Part shown: piece by piece, positions 27,348 through 36,539 of the stretch
Layout: each line of letters starts with the position of its first letter
How positions within the stretch are numbered: position 1 is the first letter of the stretch
The notes under the pieces: generated by a model
What the model saw: the letters and a program-made list of their open reading frames with translations, nothing else
The model's database searches: none
Told to the model about the DNA's origin: nothing
Position numbers and translations under genes: made by a program
NCBI RefSeq assembly: GCF_002583555.1
Contig: NZ_BEGX01000004.1
Location: 1-64,000 of the forward strand
Origin: Pseudonocardia sp. N23
GTDB lineage: Bacteria; Actinomycetota; Actinomycetes; Mycobacteriales; Pseudonocardiaceae
Direction of reading: 5' to 3'
Length of the DNA: 64,000 nt

Positions 27348-27751
27348 TGGACATCGCGGTGATCAACCGCCGCGTCATCGAGCAGTTCCGCGCGGGCGGC
27401 GAGATCGAGGGCATGCACCGCGAGGCGCTGCTCCTGCTCACCACGACCGGGCGCCGCTCGGGGCGCCGCCACACATCGCCGATGATGTTCCACCGCGACG
27501 GCGACCGGCTGCTGGTGATCGCGTCGAACATGGGCGCGCCGTACGACCCGGACTGGTACGCGAACGTCGCCGCCGATCCGGACGTGACCGTCGAGGTCGG
27601 CGACGACACCTACGACGCCCACGCGGCCCCGCTGACCGGCGACGACCGCGCCCGCACCTGGGCGATGCTCAAGGAGACCTACCCGTTCTTCGCCGACCAC
27701 GAGGCGACGACGACGCGCGAGATCCCGGTCGTCGGCCTGACCCGCCGCTGA
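27347..27751 (+). CDS. deazaflavin (F420)-dependent nitroreductase-family protein
   Basis: 134 residues of the Ddn split-barrel fold: LLLLTTTGRRSGRRHTSPMMFHRDGDRLLVIASNMGAP then WYANVAADPDVTVEVGDDTYDA. These proteins bind F420H2 and reduce nitro compounds, quinones or similar electrophiles. ATG 27347 shares a base with the stop of the GH13 gene (TGATG), so the two are translated together, an unexpected pairing. Confidence 0.85.
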   Translation: MDIAVINRRVIEQFRAGGEIEGMHREALLLLTTTGRRSGRRHTSPMMFHRDGDRLLVIASNMGAPYDPDWYANVAADPDVTVEVGDDTYDAHAAPLTGDDRARTWAMLKETYPFFADHEATTTREIPVVGLTRR

Positions 27752-27762
27752 CGCCGATCGGC

Positions 27763-27804
27763 CGTGAGTGGCAATGGTCGCTGTGGCGACCATTGCCACT
27801 CACG
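27763..27804. terminator. perfect 19-bp hairpin, bidirectional terminator
   Basis: Arms CGTGAGTGGCAATGGTCGC (27763-27781) and its exact complement (27786-27804) enclose a TGTG loop. It sits between the convergent deazaflavin and ahpD genes and can serve both. No U-run follows, as is usual at high GC. Confidence 0.75.
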
Positions 27805-27849
27805 AGGTTCGCTGAGGCACCCGGGAGACCGTCCCCGGCGGTCGTCGGA

Positions 27850-28395
27850 TCAGAACGCCGGCGCGTCCGAGAGCGCGCGCTCGGCAGCCTCGGTGACCGC
27901 CGCGGCGTGCACGACGGCGGCGATCCGCACCGCGTCCAGCACGACCTCACGGTCGGTGCCGTGCTCGCGCAGCGCCCGCCCGTGCGACTCCACGCAGACC
28001 TCGCAGCCGGCGATCGACGCAGCGGCGAGCGACCAGAACTCGAAGTCCCCCTTGTCGACGCCGTGCGTCGCGATGACCTGCATCCGCAGCTTCGCGGGCA
28101 TCGTCTCGTAGGTCTCGTCGCCGAGCATGTGCCGGCCGCGGTAGTACACCGTCGTCATCGCCATGATCGACGCCGCCGACTTCGCTGCGGTGAACGCCTT
28201 CTCGTCGAGGTGGGTGCGGGCGTCCTCGGCGAGCTCACGCAGCACGACCTCGTTGCGCGAGGCGATCGCGCAGGCCAGGACCGCGCCCCACAGCCGCTGC
28301 GCCGGCAGCGTCGAGTTGCCGATCACCGATCCGAGGTTGAGCCGGATGTCCTTGGCGTGGTCGGGCAGCGCGGCGCGCAGCGCGTCCAGCGACAT
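27850..28395 (-). CDS. ahpD: alkyl hydroperoxide reductase AhpD
   Basis: 181 residues. The catalytic C131-x-x-C134 with H138 (GCEVCVESHG) and the upstream AMTTVYYRGRHM are standard for AhpD, the thiol partner that regenerates AhpC through lipoamide in actinobacteria. It follows ahpC after a 1-nt gap, so they form one operon. Length matches the mycobacterial protein. Confidence 0.93.
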   Translation of the reverse strand: MSLDALRAALPDHAKDIRLNLGSVIGNSTLPAQRLWGAVLACAIASRNEVVLRELAEDARTHLDEKAFTAAKSAASIMAMTTVYYRGRHMLGDETYETMPAKLRMQVIATHGVDKGDFEFWSLAAASIAGCEVCVESHGRALREHGTDREVVLDAVRIAAVVHAAAVTEAAERALSDAPAF

Positions 28396-28396
28396 C

Positions 28397-28951
28397 TCAG
28401 ACCCCGGCCAGCAGCGTGTCGGCGTCGAGGGTGCGCTCGCCCTTGTTCCAGTTGCAGGGGCACAGCTCGTCGGTCTGCAGCGCGTCGAGGACCCGCAGGA
28501 CCTCGTCGACGTTGCGGCCCACCGAGCCCGCGGTGACCATCGAGAACTGGATCTCGCCGGTCGGGTCGACCAGGTAGGTCGCGCGCTGGGCCACGCCCTC
28601 GGGGGTGAGGACGCCGAGCGCCGACGACAGCGTGCGGCCGGTGTCGGCCAGCATCGGGTACGGCAGGTCGGTCAGGTCCGGGTGGTCACGGCGCCACGCG
28701 TGGTGGACGAACTCGTTGTCGACCGAGAACCCGAGGACCTGCGCGTCGCGGTCGGCGAACTCGGCGTTCAGCCTGCCGAACGCCGCGATCTCGGTGGGGC
28801 ACACGAAGGTGAAGTCCTTCGGCCAGGAGAACACGACCAGCCAGCGGCCCGGGTAGGACGCCTGGGTGATCGTGGAGAACGCGGTGTCGGGGTCGAGCGA
28901 CACACACGCGGTGAGCGAGAACTCGGGGAACTGGTCTCCGACGGTGAGCAC
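28397..28951 (-). CDS. ahpC: alkyl hydroperoxide reductase AhpC (peroxiredoxin)
   Basis: 184 residues from GTG 28951, with AAGGAG ten bases upstream. Peroxidatic C51 is in FTFVCPTE and a C-terminal pair is in ELCPCNWNKG, as in actinobacterial AhpC with three cysteines. It reduces organic peroxides and peroxynitrite, recycled by AhpD next to it. No OxyR gene is adjacent. The much longer open frame upstream is an artefact of GC content. Confidence 0.93.
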   Translation of the reverse strand: MLTVGDQFPEFSLTACVSLDPDTAFSTITQASYPGRWLVVFSWPKDFTFVCPTEIAAFGRLNAEFADRDAQVLGFSVDNEFVHHAWRRDHPDLTDLPYPMLADTGRTLSSALGVLTPEGVAQRATYLVDPTGEIQFSMVTAGSVGRNVDEVLRVLDALQTDELCPCNWNKGERTLDADTLLAGV

Positions 28952-29148
28952 GAGCAGACTTCTCCTTGGAACGATGATCGAGAGACGTTCGCCGGGCGCG
29001 CATCGCGCGGCCACGGGCGAGAACGGGTACCGGCCCCAGACGGGCGGGCCCCCGGGTCGTCGACGTCGTCGGTGTCGTCGTCGACCCTCGTGATCGACTC
29101 TAAACGCGTGATCCCCGCCATTCGGCGCCGGGTGTCCCCCGATACCCG

Positions 29149-31413
29149 TCAGATGCGCTGTGTCCGCGTGACCGCCACCAGCTCGCTGGTGTGGCTGCCG
29201 GCGATGCCGACGTCCGGTGGGCGCGGGACGAATCCGGGCAGCCCCGAGAGGCCGTCGCTGCCGTCGAGGACCGACAGGTCCAGCCTGCCCTGCGCCGTCA
29301 GCTCCAGCCGTAGCTCCAGGCCCTCGGGCGGTGGGGCGTGGAAGATCAGGTCGAGACGGCCGTCGCGCACGTCGACCGGCGCCCCCGCGACGGTGGCCGC
29401 GCGCACCGTGGGCCCGTCGCCGGCCTCGAGAGCGAGCAGCCGCACCGGCCGCTGCGGCACGATCCGCACCGTCACCGTGCGGCCCGCCCCGGTGGCGACG
29501 TCGGAGACGACGTCCACCCGCGCGGCCGGCAACGCAGCCGCCGGGGCCGGACCCGCCCAGAAGAACCCCGACATGCCGAGCAGCTCCGGCACCAGTTGCC
29601 GACGGTCCACGTAGCCCGCAGTCCACGCGCCCGGCTGGTCCTCCTCGGTGACCCAGCGGGCCTGCCCGGTGTCGGCATCGAGGGAGTACATCAGCTGCGC
29701 CGGAACGGGATCCGCCGCGGTGAACCGGTCGGCCGCCAGACCTGCCGCACCCAGCGCGACCGCCGCGACCAGCGCCACCGGCCCCTGCCACGACGCGTGC
29801 CCGCCGAGCAGCGGGTCGAGCAGCGGCAGCAGCACCGGGGTGAGCAGGACCAGCACGAACGCCGGCACCGCGGCCACCGGCAGGCCGAGCGCCGGGAAGA
29901 ACAGCACAGCCGTCGGCACCAGGACGACGATCCCGACGACGGCCGCGACCGTCGCCGCCGCGACACCGACGCCCGTACGCCCCACCGCGACCGCCACCAG
30001 CGCGCACACCGCACCCACCAGCGCCGGCACCGCCGCCAGATAGGAGCCGCCCGGCGCGAGGGAGGCCAGCACGATGCCCAGCGCGGCGAGCCACGCCAGC
30101 CCGCCCACGCCCAGCGCGACCGCCCCGATCACCTTGCGCAGCAACGCGAACCAGGTCAGCACGACCGCCGCTACGAGCACCACGAGCGCCCACCGGTACC
30201 AGGTCGGGTTCCAGACGTCGCGGACGCCGGCGTAGTCGGGCCGGATCACCACCAGCAGCCACCAGCCGCCCTGCGCGAGCAGCGGCGCCCCCACCAGCGG
30301 CACCACAGCCGCCAGCAGCCCGCCCAGCATCCTCGGCACGCTCGCCGCCCGCCGCCACCGCGCGACCACGGCCAGCGCCAGCACCGTCACCGCGGCCAGC
30401 ACCGCCAGCGGCCACACCGCCGACTCCGGGTAGTGCACCAGCATGTCGAGCACCGGGAAGTACGTCGCGTCCTGCGCGGCAGGCATCGCGGTGACGTCCT
30501 GGTCGCCGAAGGCCCTGGCCAGCGCCACCGCGGAGTCCAGGTGCGCCTGCAGGCTGCCCCTGTCCATCCGCGCCGGGACGTCCTCGGGCGAGTGGTAGGC
30601 CGCCGCGCCGTCGATGTAGGCCGAGTTGAGCCCGGTGAACCGGCCCGCGTCGCGGAAGGGGCTGAAGTCGGTGTCGTTGGGCAGGATCCGGTAGACCTCG
30701 ACGGCGAAGCTCGTCGCCACCGGGTGCGGCGCCGCGGCGGCGTAGACGTCGATCAGGTTCGCGTTTCCCCGCGTCGTCTCGAACATGATCACCGGGCCGC
30801 CGGTCCCCCGGGCCTCGACGTTGAGCACCACCCCGCCCTGGGCCGCGAGCGGATCCGAGGCCACGAACGCCTGCGCCCCACACAGGCACGCCTCCTCGGC
30901 GTCGGTGAACAGCAGCACGACGTCGTTGCGCAGCGGCGCCGCCCGCAGCACCCGCGCCGACTCCAGCAGCGTGGACACGCCGGCGCCGTCGTCGTTGGCG
31001 CCCGGCCCGACCTGAACGGAGTCGTAGTGCGCCACCAGGAACACCCGGCCCCGCTCCGCCTCCGGCGCCGTCCCCGGGATCGTCGCGACGACGTTGCGCA
31101 CCCGCGCCGCCTGCTCACCGTTGACACCGACGGTGTCCTGCACCCGCGTCTGCACCCCGAACCCGCGCAGGGTGTCGAGGATGTAGGTCCGCACCTCGTC
31201 GTTGGCCGCCGACCCCGCGACGTGGGTGCGCGCCCCGATCCGCTCGACGTGCGCGAACGCCGCCGCGGCCGACGGCTCGTCGGCGGGAACGTCGGTGCGC
31301 GGCGAAGGTGGCATGACCGACAGCACGGCCACCACCGTGACCACGGCAATGATCAGCCACGCGGCCGCGACGGCGAGCAGACGGGGCGGCGGGGTGATCG
31401 TCGGCGACCGCAC
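29149..31413 (-). CDS. membrane-anchored M28 metallopeptidase
   Basis: 754 residues from GTG 31413. A first hydrophobic helix (WLIIAVVTVVAVLSV) leads to an extracytoplasmic M28 domain with zinc-binding HYDSVQVGPGANDDGAG, the catalytic E in DAEEACLCG and D in NDTDF. Eight or so further hydrophobic helices (about residues 350-560) and a C-terminal beta-rich domain follow, the layout of endoplasmic-reticulum metallopeptidase 1-like proteins. The active site probably faces outside. It is a single gene with its own promoter next to the helicase end. Confidence 0.85.
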   Translation of the reverse strand: MRSPTITPPPRLLAVAAAWLIIAVVTVVAVLSVMPPSPRTDVPADEPSAAAAFAHVERIGARTHVAGSAANDEVRTYILDTLRGFGVQTRVQDTVGVNGEQAARVRNVVATIPGTAPEAERGRVFLVAHYDSVQVGPGANDDGAGVSTLLESARVLRAAPLRNDVVLLFTDAEEACLCGAQAFVASDPLAAQGGVVLNVEARGTGGPVIMFETTRGNANLIDVYAAAAPHPVATSFAVEVYRILPNDTDFSPFRDAGRFTGLNSAYIDGAAAYHSPEDVPARMDRGSLQAHLDSAVALARAFGDQDVTAMPAAQDATYFPVLDMLVHYPESAVWPLAVLAAVTVLALAVVARWRRAASVPRMLGGLLAAVVPLVGAPLLAQGGWWLLVVIRPDYAGVRDVWNPTWYRWALVVLVAAVVLTWFALLRKVIGAVALGVGGLAWLAALGIVLASLAPGGSYLAAVPALVGAVCALVAVAVGRTGVGVAAATVAAVVGIVVLVPTAVLFFPALGLPVAAVPAFVLVLLTPVLLPLLDPLLGGHASWQGPVALVAAVALGAAGLAADRFTAADPVPAQLMYSLDADTGQARWVTEEDQPGAWTAGYVDRRQLVPELLGMSGFFWAGPAPAAALPAARVDVVSDVATGAGRTVTVRIVPQRPVRLLALEAGDGPTVRAATVAGAPVDVRDGRLDLIFHAPPPEGLELRLELTAQGRLDLSVLDGSDGLSGLPGFVPRPPDVGIAGSHTSELVAVTRTQRI

Positions 31414-31441
31414 GCCCGCAGTCTGCCCCACCGCGGGAAAA

Positions 31442-34400
31442 TCAGGACGCCGCGACCCCCGCGGCGCGGAACGTCTCCGCGGGCATCGCCCGGCGCAGCC
31501 GCCAGGTGATCGCGATCGGCTTCTCACCCTGGTGGCTCTCGATGTCGACCTGGCCCAGGCAGAGGAACGGTGCGCTCTGCCCAAGATCGTCCGAAGGTGC
31601 ATCGCGGGTGAACAGCACGACGTGGGTGCCCCGCTCCCGGTGGTGGAGGTACCTCTGCCCGGGCACCGATTGCACCGTGGTTGAGTTCTGTGACTCCCAG
31701 TGGAATACCTCCGGGCTCACTGCGAAGTCGCGGTACATGGTCGTCGGCGAGAAGTCGCGCTCGGTCTTGCGTAGGTTCACCATGAACGCATCCGTGGCGT
31801 GCTCCGACGCCCACACCACACCGGCCTGGTGCCCATGGGCTTTGTTGCCTTCCATCCTGGCCCAGTCGAAGGCGGCAAGAATCTCTTCGCGACGGTAATG
31901 CGCGTGGCTGGCCAGCGGGATGTGGATGAGCCCCTCCCCCAGCGACTTCGGCAAGTGTCGCGCGGAGTCGAGCGTGTGCGCCACAAGTTCGCCGATTTCA
32001 GCGCACACCGCCGGGTGCCGTCGCAGGTGCGCGAGACCCTGCTCGTAGGTGGTGAACCCGTTGCGGTTGGGCCAGAGCTGGAAGAACAACATGCGGGCGA
32101 GCCGCTGCTCCCGCTCGGTGAGGTCGCCGTAGCCGGGGCCTGCGGGGGCCGCGAGCTGCGCATAGGCCCGCGCGCGCTCGGGGTCGTCGACGTGGCTGAG
32201 GTTGGCCACGCGCCGCAGCAGAGCTTCCTCGTCGGGCCCGGCGGCGAGGGTCGGCAGGCTCGCCTCGCGCCGCAGCGCGGTCCACGAGCCCTTCTTCCTG
32301 TAGACGTCCGACAGCTCGCGGTCGGCGTCGTGCAGGTACGTCGCGAGCGGCAGGTCCCCGTGCGAGCGGATGTCCGCGACGAGGTCGTTGCGAGTGAACC
32401 GCAGCTGACGCCTGACGTTGTCGAGCACGATGCGCTGCGCGACCCGGTCGAGAACCAGCGCCGAGCCGGACGGCAGGAACGGGAACAACTGCTCGATGTC
32501 GTCGGCCAGGCCCCGGCGGCTGCTGCCCGTCAGCGCCCGGTAGCGGACGTCGAAGCGGAACTCCCGGCGCTGCTGGCCGATGAAGTCAAGCGCGGTGAGC
32601 ACGGCCTTGTCGGGAGCGCGGCGAAGGCCTCGGCCGAGCTGCTGCAGGAAGATCGTCGCGCTCTGGGTCGGGCGGAGCATGAGGATCGTGTCGACCTGGG
32701 GAAGATCGAGACCTTCGTTGAACAGGTCGACGGTGAACAGGCAATTGACGTCGCGGGCGCCGAGCCGGCGCAGCGCCTCCGCCCGGTCCGCCTGCGACGT
32801 GCGGCCGCTGACCGCGAGGCTCGGGATCCCGGCGTTTCTGAACACCGTCGCCATGTACTCGGCGTGTGCGATCGAGACGCAGAAACCTAGCGCCCGCATC
32901 GCGAGGACGTCGGTGACCTTGTCGCGCGTCTCCCGGACGACCTTCGCCGCGCGGGCGTCGTTGCCGGTGTAGACGGCGTCGAGCGCGGCCGTGTCGTAGC
33001 CACCCTTCTTCCACTCCACACCGGACAGGTCGACGTCGTCGGCGATGCCGAAATAGTGGAACGGGACCAGCAGGTCGTCGGCGAGCGCGTCCCACAGCCG
33101 CAGCTCGGCGGCGCTGCGGCCGTCGAACTGGTCGCGGACGTCACTGCCGTCGGCCCGCTCGGGCGTGGCCGTCAGACCGAGGAGCTCCCGGGGCGTGAGG
33201 TGGTCAAGCAGGCGACGGTAGGTGGCGGCCTCAGCGTGGTGGAACTCGTCGACCACGACGACGTCGAAATGGTCGGTGGGGATGTTCTCCACGCCGTACG
33301 CCGCGAGGCCCTGGATGCTCGCGAAGACGTGGTTCCAGCGCTCGGGGCGCTCGCCGCCTACGTAGAGCTCGCCGAAGGCGCCGTCGGCCAGCACCGCGCG
33401 ATAGGTGCGGCGCGACTGGTCGAGGATTTCCTTGCGGTGCGCGACGAACAGCAGCCGGGCGCGAGGGAGGGTCTGGCGCAGCCGCGCGTAGTCGAGGGCG
33501 GCGACGACGGTCTTGCCGGTCCCGGTTGCCGCGACGACGAGGTTGCGGTGCCGGGCATGGACCTCCCGCTCGGTGTCGAGCGCTTCGAGGATCTGGGTCT
33601 GGTGCGGCAGCGGCCGGATCTCGAGCCCGGTGAGCATCTGATCGGCCGACGGCACGCGCGCCCGCCCCAGCGCCTCAGCCAGCCGGGCAACGTCGTCAGG
33701 GTCCTCCGGGTTGTATGGGACGAAGCTCGGGTCAGCCCAATAGGTGTCGAAGGTGCTGGTGAACTTGCGGATCAGCTCGGGCGTCGCGATGGCCGAGAGC
33801 CGCACGTTCCATTCGAGCCCTTCGACGAGCGCGGACTTCGACAGGTTGCTGCTGCCGACGAAGGCGGTGTCGAAACCGGTGTCGCGGCGGAAGAGCCAGG
33901 CCTTCGCGTGCAGCCGGGTCGTCGCCGACGCATAGTTGATCTTCACAGTGGCGCCGAACCGGCGAACGAGCTCGTCGACGGCCCGCTGCTCCGTCGCACC
34001 CATGTAGGTCGTCGTGATGACCCGCAGCTCGGCGCCGCGCTCCTTGAGGCTGGAGAGCTCGTCGTGCAGCAACCGCAGGCCCGGCCACCGGATGAACGCG
34101 CACAACAGGTTCACTGCGTCGGCCGAGACCAGCTCGGACCGCAGCTCGGCCGACAGCGACGGCTCGCCGGGGGTGTTCGTCATCAGTGCCGCCGCCGAGA
34201 GCGACGTCTTGGGCCGGATCAGCCGATGCACGCCCGGCGCGATCTTGCGGCTCAGGACGACGAGATGCTCGATCGCGTCACCGAGGTCGTCACCGGTCGA
34301 CGAGATGCGAGCCAGCACCTCATTGGTCAGCGCGATGCGCCGCTGCGGGCTGGACTCGGATTCGAGGAGACGCTGGAATGCTGCGGCGACGTGCCGGGCG

Positions 34401-34531
34401 AGCACCTGAGGCTGGTCGGCCTCCTCGACCGGAAGGAAACGTGGATCAAAGTCGGGATATCCGGCGAGCGTGGCGTCGAGCTTCGCTGTGCGCAGGCGCT
34501 CGTAGACGCCCTCCGCCAAGGGCTCCGTCAC
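31442..34531 (-). CDS. PLD-nuclease/DEAD-helicase/DUF3427 fusion, putative defence protein
   Basis: 1029 residues from GTG 34531. Order: a phospholipase-D-like nuclease domain (about residues 120-300) with HAKAWLFRR and GSSNLSKSAL; an SF2 helicase with Walker A ATGTGKT, DEFHHAE as the DEAD box, GLTATPERADG and FNEGLDLPQVD/QQLGRGLRR; and a C-terminal DUF3427 region with KKGSWTALRREA, ERDFSPTTMY and EVFHW. Such fusions are found as lone genes in variable islands and are suspected nucleases against foreign DNA. Codon use is visibly less GC-biased than its neighbours, and a truncated TetR lies at its start side, both suggesting acquisition. Confidence 0.85.
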   Translation of the reverse strand: MTEPLAEGVYERLRTAKLDATLAGYPDFDPRFLPVEEADQPQVLARHVAAAFQRLLESESSPQRRIALTNEVLARISSTGDDLGDAIEHLVVLSRKIAPGVHRLIRPKTSLSAAALMTNTPGEPSLSAELRSELVSADAVNLLCAFIRWPGLRLLHDELSSLKERGAELRVITTTYMGATEQRAVDELVRRFGATVKINYASATTRLHAKAWLFRRDTGFDTAFVGSSNLSKSALVEGLEWNVRLSAIATPELIRKFTSTFDTYWADPSFVPYNPEDPDDVARLAEALGRARVPSADQMLTGLEIRPLPHQTQILEALDTEREVHARHRNLVVAATGTGKTVVAALDYARLRQTLPRARLLFVAHRKEILDQSRRTYRAVLADGAFGELYVGGERPERWNHVFASIQGLAAYGVENIPTDHFDVVVVDEFHHAEAATYRRLLDHLTPRELLGLTATPERADGSDVRDQFDGRSAAELRLWDALADDLLVPFHYFGIADDVDLSGVEWKKGGYDTAALDAVYTGNDARAAKVVRETRDKVTDVLAMRALGFCVSIAHAEYMATVFRNAGIPSLAVSGRTSQADRAEALRRLGARDVNCLFTVDLFNEGLDLPQVDTILMLRPTQSATIFLQQLGRGLRRAPDKAVLTALDFIGQQRREFRFDVRYRALTGSSRRGLADDIEQLFPFLPSGSALVLDRVAQRIVLDNVRRQLRFTRNDLVADIRSHGDLPLATYLHDADRELSDVYRKKGSWTALRREASLPTLAAGPDEEALLRRVANLSHVDDPERARAYAQLAAPAGPGYGDLTEREQRLARMLFFQLWPNRNGFTTYEQGLAHLRRHPAVCAEIGELVAHTLDSARHLPKSLGEGLIHIPLASHAHYRREEILAAFDWARMEGNKAHGHQAGVVWASEHATDAFMVNLRKTERDFSPTTMYRDFAVSPEVFHWESQNSTTVQSVPGQRYLHHRERGTHVVLFTRDAPSDDLGQSAPFLCLGQVDIESHQGEKPIAITWRLRRAMPAETFRAAGVAAS

Positions 34532-34726
34532 GATGAGGTCGCCATGGGCCGGCTCATGACACGACTCCTGATCGTCGATCGTTCGGGTGCGATGCGTCAC
34601 CGTACTCGGCGGCGATCTTCGCCCCGCGCCGTGGACTACCCCGATCGGGTTCACCTGATCTCGTCGGACTGCCGCTCTAGGGTGACTCCGATCGGAGCCG
34701 AAAGATGTCCGAGAGAATGCCGCGGG

Positions 34727-34942
34727 ATGGCCGCGCGCTGGGAGGGCGAGATCCGGGCGGGCATCGTCGCGATGCAGGCATCGGGCGACGTGGGCGCCGG
34801 CGTCGACGCAGGGCGGACGGCCGCGGCGATCCTCGTGGGCATCCAGGGCGGCGTCGTGCTGCAGATGTCGACGGGGTCGGTCGCCGACCTGGAGGCGGCC
34901 CTCGACACGGCGATCGCCGCACTGCGCGCGACCGCACCCTGA
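34727..34942 (+). pseudogene. TetR-family regulator, C-terminal remnant
   Basis: The frame from 34727 gives about 71 residues (RWEGEIRAGIVAMQASGDVGAGVDAGRTAAAILVGIQGGVVL...LDTAIAALRATAP), which is the ligand-binding C-terminal third of an LmrA/YxaF-type TetR repressor. The HTH half is absent; upstream is the promoter side of the helicase. The truncation point coincides with the edge of the helicase region, so arrival of that gene may have cut it. Confidence 0.55.
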
Positions 34943-34991
34943 CGACGGCGAGGGCCAGGCGCGACGCCGCGGACGGCGCTACGGTCGACGG

Positions 34992-35732
34992 GTGCCGATC
35001 CTCGACGTCGACGGCCTCCCGACCTATTTCGAGGCCACCGGAGACGGGCCTGCGCTGGTGCTGCTGCACGGCGGGATGGTGGGGTCGGACTCGTGGGGTC
35101 CCTGGCCTGATCTGCTGGCCGCGGGCGGCTACACGGTGCTGACGCCGGACCGGCGCGGCCACGGCGGCACCCCGGACGTCGAGGGGCCGTTCACCTACGA
35201 CGCGATGGCCGACGACACGGTGGGGTTCCTCCGCCAGGCGGTCGGCGGACCGGCGCACCTCGTGGGCTGGAGCGACGGGGCGGTGGTCGGCGCCCTGGTG
35301 TCGATGAAGGCTCCGGAGCTGGTGGCGCGACAGGTGCTGATCGGCCAGTACTACACACCCGGCGGCATCGCCCGGGCCGACTTCCTGGCGTCGCTGGAGT
35401 CGATGCGGGGCACGGCTCCGGAAGGGTTGCGCAGCGCCCATCCCTCGCCGGACGGGCCGGAGCACTTCGCGGTGGTCGTCGACAAGCTGCTCGACATGTT
35501 CGCCCGCGAACCCGACATCGACCTGCGCCGGTTCGCCGGGGTGACCGCGCCGACGCTGATCCTGCAGGGCGACCGCGACGAGGTGACGGTCGCGCACGGC
35601 CGCGCCGTCGCCGACATCCTGCCCGCGGGCCGGTTCGCGGTCCTGCCAGGCACCCACATCCTGCCGCTGGATGCTCCGGAGCTGGTCACCGCGTTGGTGC
35701 TGGCGTTCCTGTCGGGGTCCCTGGACGGGTGA
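34992..35732 (+). CDS. alpha/beta hydrolase
   Basis: 246 residues from GTG 34992. VLLHGGMVGS supplies the oxyanion hole, the nucleophile serine is in GWSDGAVVG and the histidine near the C-terminus is in GTHILPLDAPEL, with D in LILQGDRDEVT. It is a generic hydrolase/peroxidase-fold enzyme with an unknown substrate. It follows the TetR remnant and may once have been regulated by it. Confidence 0.82.
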   Translation: MPILDVDGLPTYFEATGDGPALVLLHGGMVGSDSWGPWPDLLAAGGYTVLTPDRRGHGGTPDVEGPFTYDAMADDTVGFLRQAVGGPAHLVGWSDGAVVGALVSMKAPELVARQVLIGQYYTPGGIARADFLASLESMRGTAPEGLRSAHPSPDGPEHFAVVVDKLLDMFAREPDIDLRRFAGVTAPTLILQGDRDEVTVAHGRAVADILPAGRFAVLPGTHILPLDAPELVTALVLAFLSGSLDG

Positions 35733-35750
35733 GGCGGGGAGCGGCGGCGC

Positions 35751-36212
35751 TCAGGCCTGCGCCGACCAGCCCGCTTCGCAGGCAGCGACGAAGTGCGTCG
35801 TGATCGACGCCCATGCCGCGCCGGTGCGTTCGCGCCGGGGCCCCCCGGCGGGGCCGAGCCGGTCCCAGCCGGTCTGTTCGAGGCGGACGCGGGTGCCGGC
35901 GTCGTCGGCGACGAACGAGACGTCGACCTCGGTGGCCTCGTCGCGGTCGAAGAACAGGTGCCACAGCATCCGCAGCCGGGCGGGTGGCTCCCGGACCAGG
36001 AGCTCGCCCCACTCGTGCTCGGTACCGTCGGGGGCGGTCTCGACGATGCGGCCGCCGGCGCGGGGTCCGAGCGTGATCGACGCCGGGGCGCCGCTGATGG
36101 TGTGCGAGGGCGGCCACCACGTCGCGATCCGGCCGGTCCACACCTCGAAGGCGTGCGCGGGCGGTGCGGCGACGTGGAACTCGACGACGAGCGGATCGGG
36201 AGTCGTGGTCAC
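35751..36212 (-). CDS. SRPBCC (AHSA1/Aha1-like) protein
   Basis: 153 residues from GTG 36212. VEFHVAAPPAHAFEVWTGRIATWWPPSHT and HEWGELLVREPPARLRMLWHLFFDRD are the typical Aha1-N/START strands forming a hydrophobic cup. The start overlaps the ArsR stop (GTGA). ArsR plus AHSA1 pairs are widespread in actinobacteria; the ligand is unknown. It is last in a three-gene operon. Confidence 0.85.
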   Translation of the reverse strand: MTTTPDPLVVEFHVAAPPAHAFEVWTGRIATWWPPSHTISGAPASITLGPRAGGRIVETAPDGTEHEWGELLVREPPARLRMLWHLFFDRDEATEVDVSFVADDAGTRVRLEQTGWDRLGPAGGPRRERTGAAWASITTHFVAACEAGWSAQA

Positions 36213-36538
36213 GGGACGTCCCTCCCGGTCGCGGGGTTGGTGTTGTCGGCGACCAGCCGGAAGCGGCTCATCGCGTCGCCCCACACCGTACGCAACCAGA
36301 CGCGGATCGCCTCGACGCCGTCGGTGCGCAGCCGGTAGACGCGGCGGGTGCCATGGGCGGCGTCGTCGACGAGGCCGGCGTCCTTGAGCAGGCGCAGGTG
36401 CCGGGACACGGCGGGCCTGCTGATCGGCAGCGCGGCGGCGATCTCGCCGACGGGGCGCGGCCCGTCGGCGAGCAGCTCGACGATCGCGCGCCTGCTCGGG
36501 TCTCCCAGTGCTTCGAGGGCGGCGTTGACGTCGGACAT
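36209..36538 (-). CDS. ArsR-family HTH regulator
   Basis: 109 residues with a winged helix: ALGDPSRRAIVELLADGPRPVGEIAAALPISRPAVSRHLRLLKDAGLV, then an RRVYRL wing. There is no metal-binding cysteine pair, so this is the non-metal class found with SRPBCC proteins. It lies 1 nt after the short SRPBCC gene and overlaps the next. The palindrome at 36811-36830 is a likely operator. Confidence 0.9.
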   Translation of the reverse strand: MSDVNAALEALGDPSRRAIVELLADGPRPVGEIAAALPISRPAVSRHLRLLKDAGLVDDAAHGTRRVYRLRTDGVEAIRVWLRTVWGDAMSRFRLVADNTNPATGRDVP

Positions 36539-36539
36539 G

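Noticed and set aside
29338..31509. Long plus-strand frame across the M28 peptidase gene
   Set aside because: Arg/His/Gln-rich antisense product; the minus strand has zinc-binding motifs and membrane helices.
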